Below are positions 43,368-51,968 of a stretch of DNA of 64,000 bases, one piece after another. This DNA is from Clostridiales bacterium (GTDB lineage Bacteria; Bacillota; Clostridia; Christensenellales; Aristaeellaceae), in NCBI GenBank assembly GCA_012728815.1, contig JAAYEI010000032.1:1-64000 (forward strand). The letters run 5' to 3'. Under the pieces are notes generated by a model, which did not search any database, was not told where the DNA came from, and was given only the letters and a program-made list of their open reading frames with translations. Position 1 is the stretch's first letter; the number at the start of each line of letters is the position of its first letter. A program made the translations under genes and the position numbers.

Positions 43368-44762
43368 TCAGGCCTGCGGAGCGACCGGCTTCTTTTCGCC
43401 GATCCCCAGGACGAAGTTGAGGATGATGCCCAGGATGGCGGCGCCGGCGACAGCCGGCACGTTGACACCAAAGAAGTCGATGTTGCCGCCAAAGCCATAG
43501 TTCACGCCCAGGCCGAAGGTCATGATGACGGCGATGACCGCGATGTTCCTGGAGTCAAACATGCTGACCCCCTTGTCAATCAGGATGGCGATGCCCTGGG
43601 CGGCGATGGCGCCGAACAGGTAGATTTCCAGCCCGCCGATGACCGCCACCGGGATGCCGAAGATGACCTGGATGAAGGGGGTGAAGCAGGAGATGACCAT
43701 GGCCAGGATGCCCGCCACAAACATCACGGGCACGGAGAACACCTTGGTGATGGCCATGGTGGAGATGTTTTCCCCGTAGTTGGTGCCGGCCGGGCCGCCC
43801 ACCACGCCGGAAATCATGTCGCACAGGCCGTCGCCAATGAGGTTGCGGTCCAGCAGGGAGGCGATGTCATAATGCTTGCCGCGTTTTCTGGCCTCGTTGT
43901 TGACGTAGATGTCCAGCTGGTAGATGTGCGCGGTGGACTCGGGGATGGTGGCGATGGCGATGGGCATGATGGCCGCCACCGCCGCCCAGGACACCCGGGG
44001 CAGGGTGAAGGCGGGCAGGGCGAAGATGCTGCCGTCGCCCAGCTTCCAGACCGAGGCGCTCAGCGCCTGCTCCGGGATGGTGCGGAAAAAGTTGCCGGCG
44101 CCCGCCGCGTAGGCCACGCCGGCCACGGCGCAGCCGGTCAGCGCGCCCAGCAGCAGGGGCAGCTGGCCCCAGAAGCCCTTGAGCTTGCGGCTGTAGATGA
44201 CGGTGGAGAACAGGGTGACCAGGGAAATCACCCAGACCAGGGAGCTCTGGCCCGCCTGCGGCGCCGCATCCTGCATGGCGTTGCCGGCCAGGGTGAGGCC
44301 GATGATCATGGCCACGGGGCCGGTCACCTGGGCGGGCAGGATTTTTTCCACCTTCTCCTTGCCGCCCCAGCGCACCAGCAGGCCTGCCGCGATGCTGACC
44401 AGGCCGGAGAAGATGATGCCAAACTGCGCCACGCTGATGAGCTCTGCAGGCAGGATGCCGTTGTTGGCGGCCATGACCTGGGCGAAGGTGAACTCACCCG
44501 CCTTCATGCTGGCAATGGCGGTCAGGTAGGCAAAGGAGGAGCCGTAATACATGGGGATCTTGCCACCGGTGATCAGGGTGAAGCACACGGTGGCCAGGCC
44601 CGAGGCAAAGATGGTGGTGGATACCTGGAACCCGGTGATCAGCGCCACGAGCACCGTGGCGGGGAACATGACCACCACCTGCTGCAGCGCGTACAGCAGC
44701 AGCTTGCCGGCCGCGGGGCGCTCATCGGGAAGGTAGGAGCTCATGTGTTGCCTGTTTGTCAT
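43368..44762 (-). CDS. uraA: Uracil permease (NCS2 family)
   Basis: 464-aa NCS2 nucleobase:proton symporter with about 14 hydrophobic segments. It starts LLYALQQVVVMFPATVLVAL, the usual PyrP/UraA opening, followed by GGKIPMYYGSSFAYLTAI. The transport motif region NLIGDGLCDMISGVVGGPAG with GTNYGENISTMAIT lies around 300-335. The end KKPVAPQA is cytosolic. GAGGAGGG precedes the ATG by 6 nt. The start codon overlaps a 31-codon leader ORF; see separate entries. Uracil is the likely substrate, though xanthine carriers share the fold. Confidence 0.92.
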   Translation of the reverse strand: MTNRQHMSSYLPDERPAAGKLLLYALQQVVVMFPATVLVALITGFQVSTTIFASGLATVCFTLITGGKIPMYYGSSFAYLTAIASMKAGEFTFAQVMAANNGILPAELISVAQFGIIFSGLVSIAAGLLVRWGGKEKVEKILPAQVTGPVAMIIGLTLAGNAMQDAAPQAGQSSLVWVISLVTLFSTVIYSRKLKGFWGQLPLLLGALTGCAVAGVAYAAGAGNFFRTIPEQALSASVWKLGDGSIFALPAFTLPRVSWAAVAAIMPIAIATIPESTAHIYQLDIYVNNEARKRGKHYDIASLLDRNLIGDGLCDMISGVVGGPAGTNYGENISTMAITKVFSVPVMFVAGILAMVISCFTPFIQVIFGIPVAVIGGLEIYLFGAIAAQGIAILIDKGVSMFDSRNIAVIAVIMTFGLGVNYGFGGNIDFFGVNVPAVAGAAILGIILNFVLGIGEKKPVAPQA

Positions 44763-44854
44763 TTGCAGCCCTCCTCTGTGTGGATGTGTAGGTGCCCGGG
44801 CTTAAAAAAAACAGCCCCTGATCGAGCTGACATCGCGCCCAGTGCCTGCGGCAT
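44759..44854 (-). CDS. Probable 31-aa leader peptide of uraA
   Basis: A short frame reads MPQALGAMSARSGAVFFKPG and then HLHIHTEEGCK, ending in TGA that overlaps the uraA ATG (ATGA). It has a near-perfect AAGGAGG site with 7-nt spacing and lies right after a good promoter. Two Phe codons (TTT TTT) fall in the T-run of an embedded hairpin. This is the layout of a leader peptide controlling attenuation or coupling, rather than of a functional protein. Supported by arrangement only. Confidence 0.6.
   Translation of the reverse strand: MPQALGAMSARSGAVFFKPGHLHIHTEEGCK
44804..44829 (-). promoter_or_regulatory. Attenuator-like hairpin inside the uraA leader ORF
   Basis: On the minus strand CAGCTC (44829-44824) pairs with GGGCTG (44817-44812, one G-T pair) over a 6-nt loop and is followed directly by eight T (44811-44804). 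The stem is short, so its strength is uncertain. A translating ribosome on the leader ORF would cover it. Confidence 0.5.
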
Positions 44855-44893
44855 GTTGTTTCCTCCTTGGGAAGCTTCCCGGGTACCTGGCGC

Positions 44894-44922
44894 AGGATAG
44901 CACAGGGACAGGGCGCTGTCAA
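44894..44922 (-). promoter_or_regulatory. Promoter of uraA
   Basis: On the minus strand a perfect TTGACA (44922-44917), a 17-bp spacer and TATCCT (44899-44894). The TSS would fall near 44887, about 33 nt before the leader ATG. The palindrome GGGAAGCTTCCC lies in that untranslated stretch. Confidence 0.75.
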
Positions 44923-45013
44923 CCGGTTTCCGGAACTATTTTTGTGTTTCCAGTCTTGAACGTTCGTGTTTTCTGGTCGCCGCGGGCAGCGGCAGGATTT
45001 TTTGCCCGCACCC

Positions 45014-45041
45014 TTGACGTCCCGTCCAAAGCGGGTATAAT
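45014..45041 (+). promoter_or_regulatory. Promoter of the zur-znuACB operon
   Basis: TTGACG (45014-45019), a 16-bp spacer and a perfect TATAAT (45036-45041). The predicted operator begins within the -10 box. Confidence 0.75.
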
Positions 45042-45060
45042 TTGATACCGAGTACCAAAT
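45040..45060. promoter_or_regulatory. Probable Zur operator
   Basis: ATTTGATAC (45040-45048) and GTACCAAAT (45052-45060) form a 9-3-9 inverted repeat with one mismatch, extended by another A-T pair outside. It overlaps the -10 and the start of transcription, where a Fur-family repressor would block its own zinc-uptake operon. Confidence 0.65.
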
Positions 45061-45070
45061 TGGAGGCGGA

Positions 45071-45508
45071 ATGAAACCCAGGAAAACGTACCGGACCCGG
45101 CAGCGGGACATCGTGCTCAGCTGCTTTGCCAACCAGCCCCGGCGCGGCATGACCGCGCAGGAGGCCTATGAACAGCTGCTGAAGCAGGGCCAGGACATCG
45201 GCCGCGCCACCGTCTACCGCAGCATCGCGCTGCTGGTGGCCCAGGGCCAGCTGGTTGCCCTGCAGGAAGCCCATGGCGCGGGCCCGGCCCGCTACCAGCA
45301 CCGGGGCAATAGCCGCCACATCAGCGTGCGCTGCTCGGGCTGCGGGCTGATTGCCGCGCTGACCTGCGGCGCGGTGGACGCCTTTGAGCGCCATTTGTAC
45401 CAGGACCACGGCTTTCGCCTGCAGGAGGACGAGTGCCTGCTGCCAGGCCTGTGCAGCCAGTGCCAGAACCAGGAAACAACAACCCCCTCAAGAAAGGACA
45501 CCGTATGA
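45071..45508 (+). CDS. zur: Fur-family regulator, probably zinc repressor Zur
   Basis: 145-aa Fur-family protein. The winged helix includes DIGRATVYRSIALLVAQGQL (recognition helix), and the dimer/metal domain has HISVRCSGCG. Two CxxC pairs (C88/C91 and C128/C131) make the structural zinc site. Cotranscription with a zinc ABC transporter and its own operator indicates Zur, not Fur or PerR. TGGAGGCGG precedes the ATG. Its stop overlaps the znuA start. Confidence 0.88.
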   Translation: MKPRKTYRTRQRDIVLSCFANQPRRGMTAQEAYEQLLKQGQDIGRATVYRSIALLVAQGQLVALQEAHGAGPARYQHRGNSRHISVRCSGCGLIAALTCGAVDAFERHLYQDHGFRLQEDECLLPGLCSQCQNQETTTPSRKDTV

Positions 45509-46482
45509 AACGACTGACTGCCCTGACCCTGATCCTGATGATGGCCTTCGCCCTGCTGCCCGCGCGGGCGTCACAGCCGGGGCTTGCCATTGTCACCCTG
45601 AACTTCCCCGCCTTTGACTTCAGCCGCCAGGTGGCCGGCCCCCACGCGCAGGTATCCCTGCTGCTGCCGCCCGGGGTGGACGCGCACAGCTTTGAGCCCT
45701 CCCCCCGCGACCTGATTGCCCTGCAGCAGGCTGACCTGCTGGTGTACAACGGCGGCATCGGCGAGCACTGGGTGGTCAACCTGCTGGACTCCCTGGGCGA
45801 GGGCGCCCCCCGGGCGCTGGCCATGATGGACCTGGTGGACACGGTGAGCGAGGAGCTGGTGGAGGGCATGGAGGACGCGCCCCATGCCCACGCGCGGGAC
45901 GAGCATGAGGATGAGCACGGGGAGGACGGGCATGGGGAGCATGATGAGGAGCGCGAGCTGGACGAGCACGTCTGGACCGACCCGCGCAACGCCATCCTGA
46001 TTTCCCTGGCCATCGCCGAGGCCCTCAGCGAGCTGGACCCGGCAAACGCGGATGACTATGAGGCCGCCTTCCTGGCGTATGAGGCCCAGCTGCTCGCGCT
46101 TGACCAGGCCTTCCGTGAGATGGTGAGCGAGGCCTCCCGGCGCACCATCGTGCTGGGCGACCGCTTTCCCATGCGCTACTTCACCCTGGCCTATGGCCTT
46201 GAGTATTACGCCGCCTTCCCCGGCTGCAGCGCGCAGACCGAGCCCAGCGCGCGCACCATCGCCTTTTTGATGGACACCATCAAGGAGCAGCAGATCCCCA
46301 CGGTGTTCCACATTGAGTTCAGCAGCCAGAAGGCCAGCCGCCTGATTGCCCAGGAGACGGGCGCCAGCACCCTGCTGCTGCACTCCGTGCACAACGTCAG
46401 CCAGGACGAGCTGGACGCCGGCGCCACCTACATCAGCCTGATGTATGACAACCTCAAGAACCTGAAGGAGGCACTGAACTGA
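45505..46482 (+). CDS. znuA: Zinc ABC transporter substrate-binding protein
   Basis: 325-aa cluster A-I metal-binding protein. A signal peptide (MKRLTALTLILMMAFALLPA, likely cut near ARA-S) has no lipobox cysteine. Zinc ligand H61 is in PPGVDAHSFEPSPRD. The Asp/Glu/His-rich loop at 125-155 is typical of ZnuA/AdcA zinc chaperone loops and ends in DEHVWTDPRN. FHIEFSSQKASRLIAQETGA is the C-lobe signature. It overlaps zur by ATGA and is followed directly by znuC. Confidence 0.95.
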   Translation: MKRLTALTLILMMAFALLPARASQPGLAIVTLNFPAFDFSRQVAGPHAQVSLLLPPGVDAHSFEPSPRDLIALQQADLLVYNGGIGEHWVVNLLDSLGEGAPRALAMMDLVDTVSEELVEGMEDAPHAHARDEHEDEHGEDGHGEHDEERELDEHVWTDPRNAILISLAIAEALSELDPANADDYEAAFLAYEAQLLALDQAFREMVSEASRRTIVLGDRFPMRYFTLAYGLEYYAAFPGCSAQTEPSARTIAFLMDTIKEQQIPTVFHIEFSSQKASRLIAQETGASTLLLHSVHNVSQDELDAGATYISLMYDNLKNLKEALN

Positions 46483-47183
46483 TGCCCCTCATTTCCGTCA
46501 AAAACGCCGCCTTCGCCTATGACGGCCAGGTGGTGCTCTCCGGGGTCAGCTTTGATGTGCAGACCGGGGACTACCTGTGCGTGGTGGGCGAGAACGGCTC
46601 GGGCAAATCTACCTTGATGAAGGGCCTGCTGCGCCTGGTGAACCCGGTGCGCGGCAGCGTGACCCTCAACAGCGACCTGGCCCAGGATGAAATCGGCTAC
46701 CTGCCCCAGCAAAACCTGACCCAGCGGGACTTCCCGGCCTCGGTGCGGGAGGTGGTGGAGTCCGGCATCCGCGGCAGGCGGCTCTTCCTGTCCAGGCAGG
46801 ACCGCCAGCTGGCCCAGGAGAAGATGAAGCTGCTGGAGATAGAGCACCTGGCGCAGCGCAGCTTCATGGAGCTATCCGGCGGCCAGCGCCAGCGGGTGCT
46901 GCTGGCCCGCGCCCTGTGCGCCACGCGCAAGCTGCTGCTGCTGGATGAGCCCACGGCCGGGCTTGACCCGGTGGTGGCCAGGGAGCTGTACAAAACCATT
47001 GAGGCCATCAACCACGAGCAGGGCATCGCCATCATCATGGTCACCCATGATGTGCACACCGCGGCGCTGTTCGCCTCCCACATCCTGCACCTGCAGCAGA
47101 CCCCGCTGTTTTACGGCGCGCCGGATGAATACCTCAACACCTACCACGGCCAGTGCTTCGCGGGGGGTGTGTGCGATGTTTGA
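46482..47183 (+). CDS. znuC: Zinc ABC transporter ATP-binding protein
   Basis: 233-aa ABC ATPase. Walker A is VVGENGSGKSTLMKG, signature MELSGGQRQRVLLARAL, and Walker B KLLLLDEPTAGLD with the switch histidine in IIMVTHDVHT. It drives zinc import with ZnuA and ZnuB. One base overlaps the znuA stop (TGATG), and its end overlaps znuB by 8 nt. Confidence 0.95.
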   Translation: MPLISVKNAAFAYDGQVVLSGVSFDVQTGDYLCVVGENGSGKSTLMKGLLRLVNPVRGSVTLNSDLAQDEIGYLPQQNLTQRDFPASVREVVESGIRGRRLFLSRQDRQLAQEKMKLLEIEHLAQRSFMELSGGQRQRVLLARALCATRKLLLLDEPTAGLDPVVARELYKTIEAINHEQGIAIIMVTHDVHTAALFASHILHLQQTPLFYGAPDEYLNTYHGQCFAGGVCDV

Positions 47184-48009
47184 CTGGCTAAGGGAAATGC
47201 TCACCTATTCCTTCATTGCCCGGGCGCTGCTGGTGGGGCTGATTGTGTCCCTGGCGGCCGCCTTGCTGGGGGTGAGCCTGGTGCTCAAGCGCTACTCCAT
47301 GATTGGCGACGGGCTGTCCCATGTGGGCTTTGGCGCGCTGGCCGTGGCCATGGCGCTGGGCGCCGCGCCCCTGGCCTTCACCATCCCGGTGGTGGTGCTG
47401 GCCGCCCTGCTGCTGCTGCGGCTGAGCGAGTCCAGCAAGATCAAGGGCGACGCCGCCATCGGCATGATTGCCACCGCGGCGCTGGCCCTGGGCGTGATGG
47501 TGCTGTCCATGGCCCGGGGCGCGAACGCCGACATCTCCAGCTACCTGTTTGGCAGCGTGCTGGTGATGTCAAGGGAGGACGTCATCCTGAGCCTGCTGCT
47601 GGGCGGCGCGGTGCTGGTGCTGTTCATCCTGTTCTACCGGCGCATCTTCACCGTCACCTTTGACGAGGCCTTCGCCCGGGCCACCGGGCTGCCCGCGGGG
47701 CTGTACAACACGCTGATCGCGGTGCTCACCGCCATCACCATTGTGCTGGGCATGCGCCTGATGGGCGCCATGCTGATTTCCTCGCTGATCATCTTCCCGG
47801 CGCTCACCGCCATGCGCCTGTGCAAGAGCTTCCTGGCGGTCACCCTGACAGCCGCCCTGGTGAGCCTGGTCAGCTTCTTCACCGGCATGTCGCTGTCTTA
47901 CCTGCTGGCCACCCCGGCCGGTGCCAGCGTGGTACTGGTGAACGCCGCCTTTTTCCTGCTGTTTTCGCTGGCCGCGCGCCTCAAGAACCGGGTGCGTGCG
48001 GGGTCCTGA
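47176..48009 (+). CDS. znuB: Zinc ABC transporter permease
   Basis: 277-aa ABC-3 family permease with about eight membrane segments. It starts MFDWLREMLTYSFIARALLV and has the family block KRYSMIGDGLSHVGFGALAV (about 38-57). Start 47176 is within the end of znuC; a longer frame from 46945 is shadow sequence. It is the last gene of the operon; no T-tract terminator was recognised before the uvrA promoter. Confidence 0.95.
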   Translation: MFDWLREMLTYSFIARALLVGLIVSLAAALLGVSLVLKRYSMIGDGLSHVGFGALAVAMALGAAPLAFTIPVVVLAALLLLRLSESSKIKGDAAIGMIATAALALGVMVLSMARGANADISSYLFGSVLVMSREDVILSLLLGGAVLVLFILFYRRIFTVTFDEAFARATGLPAGLYNTLIAVLTAITIVLGMRLMGAMLISSLIIFPALTAMRLCKSFLAVTLTAALVSLVSFFTGMSLSYLLATPAGASVVLVNAAFFLLFSLAARLKNRVRAGS

Positions 48010-48047
48010 GGCCTGTGTAAACCCCATCCGCGGGTCAGCCCGCCACC

Positions 48048-48076
48048 TTGAACAAGGCGAACAAATGTGCTATTCT
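48048..48076 (+). promoter_or_regulatory. Promoter of uvrA
   Basis: TTGAAC (48048-48053), a 17-bp spacer and TATTCT (48071-48076). The spacer contains a probable LexA box. Confidence 0.75.
48058..48071. promoter_or_regulatory. Probable LexA (SOS) box in the uvrA promoter
   Basis: CGAACAAATGTGCT agrees with the Gram-positive SOS consensus CGAACRNRYGTTYC at all but two positions. It lies between -35 and -10, so a bound repressor would block RNA polymerase. uvrA is an SOS gene in Bacillus. Confidence 0.55.
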
Positions 48077-48131
48077 TGTCCTGGCCTGCAGCTGCAGGCC
48101 GCCATTTTCCCCGGCACCACCTGGAGGACCT

Positions 48132-50960
48132 ATGAACGATTCCCTGCTGATCAAGGGCGCCCGAGAGCACAACCTGAAAAACGTGGACCTGGCGCTGCCG
48201 CGCAACAAGCTGATTGTCTTCACCGGCCTGTCCGGCTCCGGCAAGTCATCCCTGGCCTTTGACACCATCTACGCCGAGGGCCAGCGCCGCTATGTGGAGA
48301 GCATGTCCAGCTACGCGCGGCAGTTTCTGGGGCAGATAGAAAAGCCGGATGTGGACTACATTGAAGGCCTGTCCCCAGCCATCTCCATCGACCAGAAAAC
48401 CTCCGGCCACAACCCCCGCTCCACGGTGGGCACGGTGACGGAGATCCATGATTACCTGCGCCTGCTCTACGCGCGCGCCGGCATCCCCCACTGCCCGCAG
48501 TGCGGCAAGGAAATCCGCCAGCAGACGGTGGACCAGATGGTCAGCGCCATTGAGCAGTACCCGCAGGGCACGCGGCTGATGATCCTGGCCCCGGTGGTGC
48601 GCCGGCGCAAGGGCGAGCACGTCAGGATGCTGGAGGACGCCGCCAGGGCCGGCTTTGTGCGCGTGCTGATTGACGGGCAGCTCTATGACCTGGGGGACAC
48701 CCCCGCCCTGGACAAAAAAAAGAACCACGACATCGACCTGGTGGTGGACCGCATCATCGTGGCGGAAGGCATCCGCGCGCGGCTGAGCGACTCGGTGGAG
48801 ACCGCGCTGCGGGAGTCCGGCGGGCTGATGGCGGTGCAGACCATGGAGGACCAGGAGCGCACCCTCTTCTCCCAGAACTACGCCTGCGCGGACTGCGGCA
48901 TCAGCATTGAGGAGCTGGCGCCGCGCATGTTCTCCTTCAACTCGCCCTTTGGCGCATGCAAGACCTGCTCAGGCCTGGGGGTCATGCGCAACATCCCGGC
49001 GGACCTGGTGCTGCCGGACAAGACCAAATCCCTCAACCAGGGCGCGGTCAACGCCCTGGGCTGGAACAGCAGCGGGGATGAAAGCTCCACCGCGCACATG
49101 ATGTTTGTGGGGCTGAGCGAAAAATACAAGTTCAGCATGGACACCCCCATCAAGGACCTGCCTGAGAAGGTGGTGGACATCCTGCTGTATGGCACCCGGG
49201 GCACCAAGGTGCCGGTGCGCTTTTCCAGCATCTCGGGATCCGGCACCTACAACGTGAACTACGAGGGCATCATCCCCACCCTGCTGCGGCGCTACCGGGA
49301 GACCAGCAGCGAATCCGCCAAGGCCATGTACGAGCAGTTCATGCGCGAGGAGCCCTGCCCGGCCTGCAAGGGGCAGCGGCTCAAGCCCGAGGCGCTGGCG
49401 GTGACCGTGGGCGACAGGAACCTGGCCCAGGTGAGCGCCATGAACCTGACGGACGCCCAGCGCTTTTTGGAGAGCCTGCGCCTGACCCCCACCCAGGCCA
49501 CCATCGCCGAGCAAATCATCAAGGAGCTGCGCGCCCGGCTGAGCTTCCTGCGGGATGTGGGGCTGGATTACCTGAGCCTCTCCCGGGCGGCGGCCACGCT
49601 GTCAGGCGGGGAAGCCCAGCGCATCCGCCTGGCCACGCAGATTGGCTCAGGCCTGGTGGGCGTGCTCTACATCCTGGATGAGCCCTCCATCGGGCTGCAC
49701 CAGAAGGACAACGCGCGGCTGCTGGGCACCCTGCTACGCCTGCGGGACCTCGGCAACACCCTGATTGTGGTGGAACACGATGAGGAGACGCTGCGCACCG
49801 CCGACCACATTGTGGACATCGGCCCGGGCGCGGGCGAGCATGGCGGGCACATCGTGGCCCAGGGCAGCCTGCAGCAGGTGATGGACAACCCGGACTCCAT
49901 CACCGGGGCCTACCTGAGCGGGCGGAAGTTCATCCCCCTGCCCGACCGGCGCCGCCAGCCCACCGGCTGGCTCAACATCAAGGGCGCGCGGGCCAACAAC
50001 CTGCAAAACCTGGACGTGTCCTTCCCTCTGGGCGTATTTTGCGCGGTGTCCGGCGTATCAGGCAGCGGCAAGAGCAGCCTGGTGAATGAAATCCTCTACA
50101 AGGCGCTGGCGCGCGACCTGAACCGCGCCAGCACCTACCCGGGCGACCATGACGCCATCCTGGGCCTGGAGCAGCTGGACAAGATCATCTCCATTGACCA
50201 GTCCCCCATCGGGCGCACCCCGCGCAGCAACCCGGCCACCTACACCGGGGTGTTTGACCTGATCCGCCGCGTCTTCGCCCAGACCACCGAGTCCCGCGCG
50301 CGGGGCTACAGGGAAAGCCGCTTCTCCTTTAACGTGAAGGGCGGGCGCTGCGAAGCCTGCGCCGGGGATGGCATGCTCAAGATTGAGATGCACTTCCTGG
50401 CGGACCTCTATGTGCCCTGCGAGGTGTGCAAGGGCAAGCGCTACAGCCTGGAAACCCTGCAGATCCGCTACCGGGGCAAGACCATCGCCGATGTGCTGGA
50501 CATGACGGTGGACGAGGCGCAGGGCTTCTTTGAGCACCACCGCAACATCAGCCAGAAGCTGTCCACCCTGCAGGACGTGGGCCTGGGCTACATCAAGCTG
50601 GGCCAGCCCTCCACCACGCTGTCAGGCGGGGAAGCCCAGCGGGTGAAACTGGCCACGGAGCTCAGCCGCCGCGCCACCGGAAAGACCCTGGTGCTGCTGG
50701 ATGAGCCCACCACCGGGCTGCACGTGGATGACGTGTCCCGGCTGATCCGGGTGCTGCAGCGCCTGACCGATTCAGGCAACACGGTGCTGGTGATCGAGCA
50801 CAACCTGGACGTGCTCAAGACCGCCGACTACATCGTGGACCTGGGGCCTGACGGCGGGGACCGGGGCGGCCAGGTGGTGGCCACCGGCACCCCGGAGGAG
50901 CTGGCCCGCCACCCGGGCAGCTACACCGGGGAGTACCTGCGCAAGGCCGGGGTATCCTGA
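48132..50960 (+). CDS. uvrA: Excinuclease ABC subunit A
   Basis: 942-aa UvrA, the damage-recognition ATPase of nucleotide excision repair. There are two ABC modules: Walker [13 protein letters not shown] (K38) and [13 protein letters not shown] (K647), with signatures [12 protein letters not shown] and [12 protein letters not shown]. Zinc modules are [13 protein letters not shown]...CKTC in the first half and CEACAGDGM...CEVCKGKR in the second. [18 protein letters not shown] Walker B segments are intact. Start 48132 has TGGAGG upstream; the longer frame start is rejected. A terminator follows. Confidence 0.98.
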   Translation: MNDSLLIKGAREHNLKNVDLALPRNKLIVFTGLSGSGKSSLAFDTIYAEGQRRYVESMSSYARQFLGQIEKPDVDYIEGLSPAISIDQKTSGHNPRSTVGTVTEIHDYLRLLYARAGIPHCPQCGKEIRQQTVDQMVSAIEQYPQGTRLMILAPVVRRRKGEHVRMLEDAARAGFVRVLIDGQLYDLGDTPALDKKKNHDIDLVVDRIIVAEGIRARLSDSVETALRESGGLMAVQTMEDQERTLFSQNYACADCGISIEELAPRMFSFNSPFGACKTCSGLGVMRNIPADLVLPDKTKSLNQGAVNALGWNSSGDESSTAHMMFVGLSEKYKFSMDTPIKDLPEKVVDILLYGTRGTKVPVRFSSISGSGTYNVNYEGIIPTLLRRYRETSSESAKAMYEQFMREEPCPACKGQRLKPEALAVTVGDRNLAQVSAMNLTDAQRFLESLRLTPTQATIAEQIIKELRARLSFLRDVGLDYLSLSRAAATLSGGEAQRIRLATQIGSGLVGVLYILDEPSIGLHQKDNARLLGTLLRLRDLGNTLIVVEHDEETLRTADHIVDIGPGAGEHGGHIVAQGSLQQVMDNPDSITGAYLSGRKFIPLPDRRRQPTGWLNIKGARANNLQNLDVSFPLGVFCAVSGVSGSGKSSLVNEILYKALARDLNRASTYPGDHDAILGLEQLDKIISIDQSPIGRTPRSNPATYTGVFDLIRRVFAQTTESRARGYRESRFSFNVKGGRCEACAGDGMLKIEMHFLADLYVPCEVCKGKRYSLETLQIRYRGKTIADVLDMTVDEAQGFFEHHRNISQKLSTLQDVGLGYIKLGQPSTTLSGGEAQRVKLATELSRRATGKTLVLLDEPTTGLHVDDVSRLIRVLQRLTDSGNTVLVIEHNLDVLKTADYIVDLGPDGGDRGGQVVATGTPEELARHPGSYTGEYLRKAGVS

Positions 50961-50998
50961 CAGCGCCGGGCGGTATACAGCGCCCCCACCCATCAATC

Positions 50999-51034
50999 AA
51001 CAGCCGTTTCCGCCTTGAAGGAGCGGCTGTTTTT
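50999..51034 (+). terminator. Terminator of uvrA
   Basis: AACAGCCG (50999-51006) pairs with CGGCTGTT (51024-51031) and is followed by TTTTTC. It overlaps the promoter of the next operon. Confidence 0.8.
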
Positions 51035-51043
51035 CTGTATACT
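51015..51043 (+). promoter_or_regulatory. Promoter of the seven-gene operon ending in manA
   Basis: TTGAAG (51015-51020), a 17-bp spacer and TATACT (51038-51043). The -35 lies in the loop of the uvrA terminator, so termination and initiation signals are interleaved. Confidence 0.7.
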
Positions 51044-51071
51044 TGCACTGGAAGTATGCAGGAGGTGCCAG

Positions 51072-51968
51072 ATGAACCAATCATCCGCTCCCCACAAACG
51101 CGCCGCGCGGGTTTACGCCGGACAGACCGGGCAGGTGCTGGGCCTGCTGATGTTCCAGGTGCTGGTCCGCCTGGTGGCCTTCGCGCCGCTGGTGTACGCC
51201 ATTGTCAGCGGCCGTTTCCTCTGGATGCGCAGTGAGCACCCCCTGGCCCTGGGCTTTCTGGCCTCCCTGCCGCTGTATGTGCTGCTGGTGATGCCGCTGC
51301 GTTTTCAGGCGGCGGCGCGCAAGGCGCAATTGCACGGGCAAAACCGGGACAGCCGTCTCACCCCCGCCAACTATTTCGCCTGGCTGGCCGCCGCCCTGCT
51401 GCGGCTGCTGGCAGCGCTCCCCTTTCTGGCGCTGTTCTGGGGCTTTGTGGCCGCCTTTTACTACTACATGCGCGTGCTGCCCTTCAATGATTCCCTGCTG
51501 GCCATTCAGCAGGCGGGCCAGCTGGTGGGCGGGGATTACCCGGCAGGAATTGTGCTGATTGCCCTGGTTGGCCTGCTCAGCCTGGTCCTGGCAGCCCTTG
51601 CCTGGAAGCGCGGGCTGGCCTTTGAGCACCAGGACGTGCTGGCCCTGGGGTATCAGACCGCATGGCGCCAGGCCGCCCAGCTGCGCAAGCGCCGCAAACG
51701 CCGCATCAACCGCACCGTCCTGTTGAACGCCCTGCTGTGCCTGCCCGCCATCCTCGGCGTGCTGGCGGTGCTGGCCGTGTACATGATTGGCCAGCCGCGC
51801 CTGGGCATGCTGGCGCTGGACTTTGTCAACGCCGCCGGGCTGCTGCTGTCCTTCAGCTTCCCCACCGGCACCCTGGTGACCGCCCTCATCGTGATGCTGG
51901 TGCTGTGGCTGCCGCTGCTGCCGCTGCGCAAGCTGGCCCTGGCCGCGGTGCTGCTGGAAACAAATTGA
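51072..51968 (+). CDS. Polytopic membrane protein, unknown
   Basis: 298-aa protein, not recognised. About six hydrophobic segments are visible, including VLVRLVAFAPLVYAIV, ALGFLASLPLYVLLVMPL, a pair around WLAAALLRLLAALPFLALFW, and LLSLVLAALAW. A strongly basic cytoplasmic stretch (RKRRKRRINR) precedes the last segments. AGGAGG lies 6 nt upstream of the ATG; the longer frame start is rejected. First gene of an overlapping operon; its stop overlaps the TTG start of the pseudouridine synthase. Confidence 0.8.
   Translation: MNQSSAPHKRAARVYAGQTGQVLGLLMFQVLVRLVAFAPLVYAIVSGRFLWMRSEHPLALGFLASLPLYVLLVMPLRFQAAARKAQLHGQNRDSRLTPANYFAWLAAALLRLLAALPFLALFWGFVAAFYYYMRVLPFNDSLLAIQQAGQLVGGDYPAGIVLIALVGLLSLVLAALAWKRGLAFEHQDVLALGYQTAWRQAAQLRKRRKRRINRTVLLNALLCLPAILGVLAVLAVYMIGQPRLGMLALDFVNAAGLLLSFSFPTGTLVTALIVMLVLWLPLLPLRKLALAAVLLETN

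Noticed and set aside
44722..45150. 142-codon minus-strand frame across the uraA leader and zur promoter
   Set aside because: Lacks a ribosome binding site and crosses two promoters and the Zur operator. The short leader ORF at 44759-44854 has far better signals.
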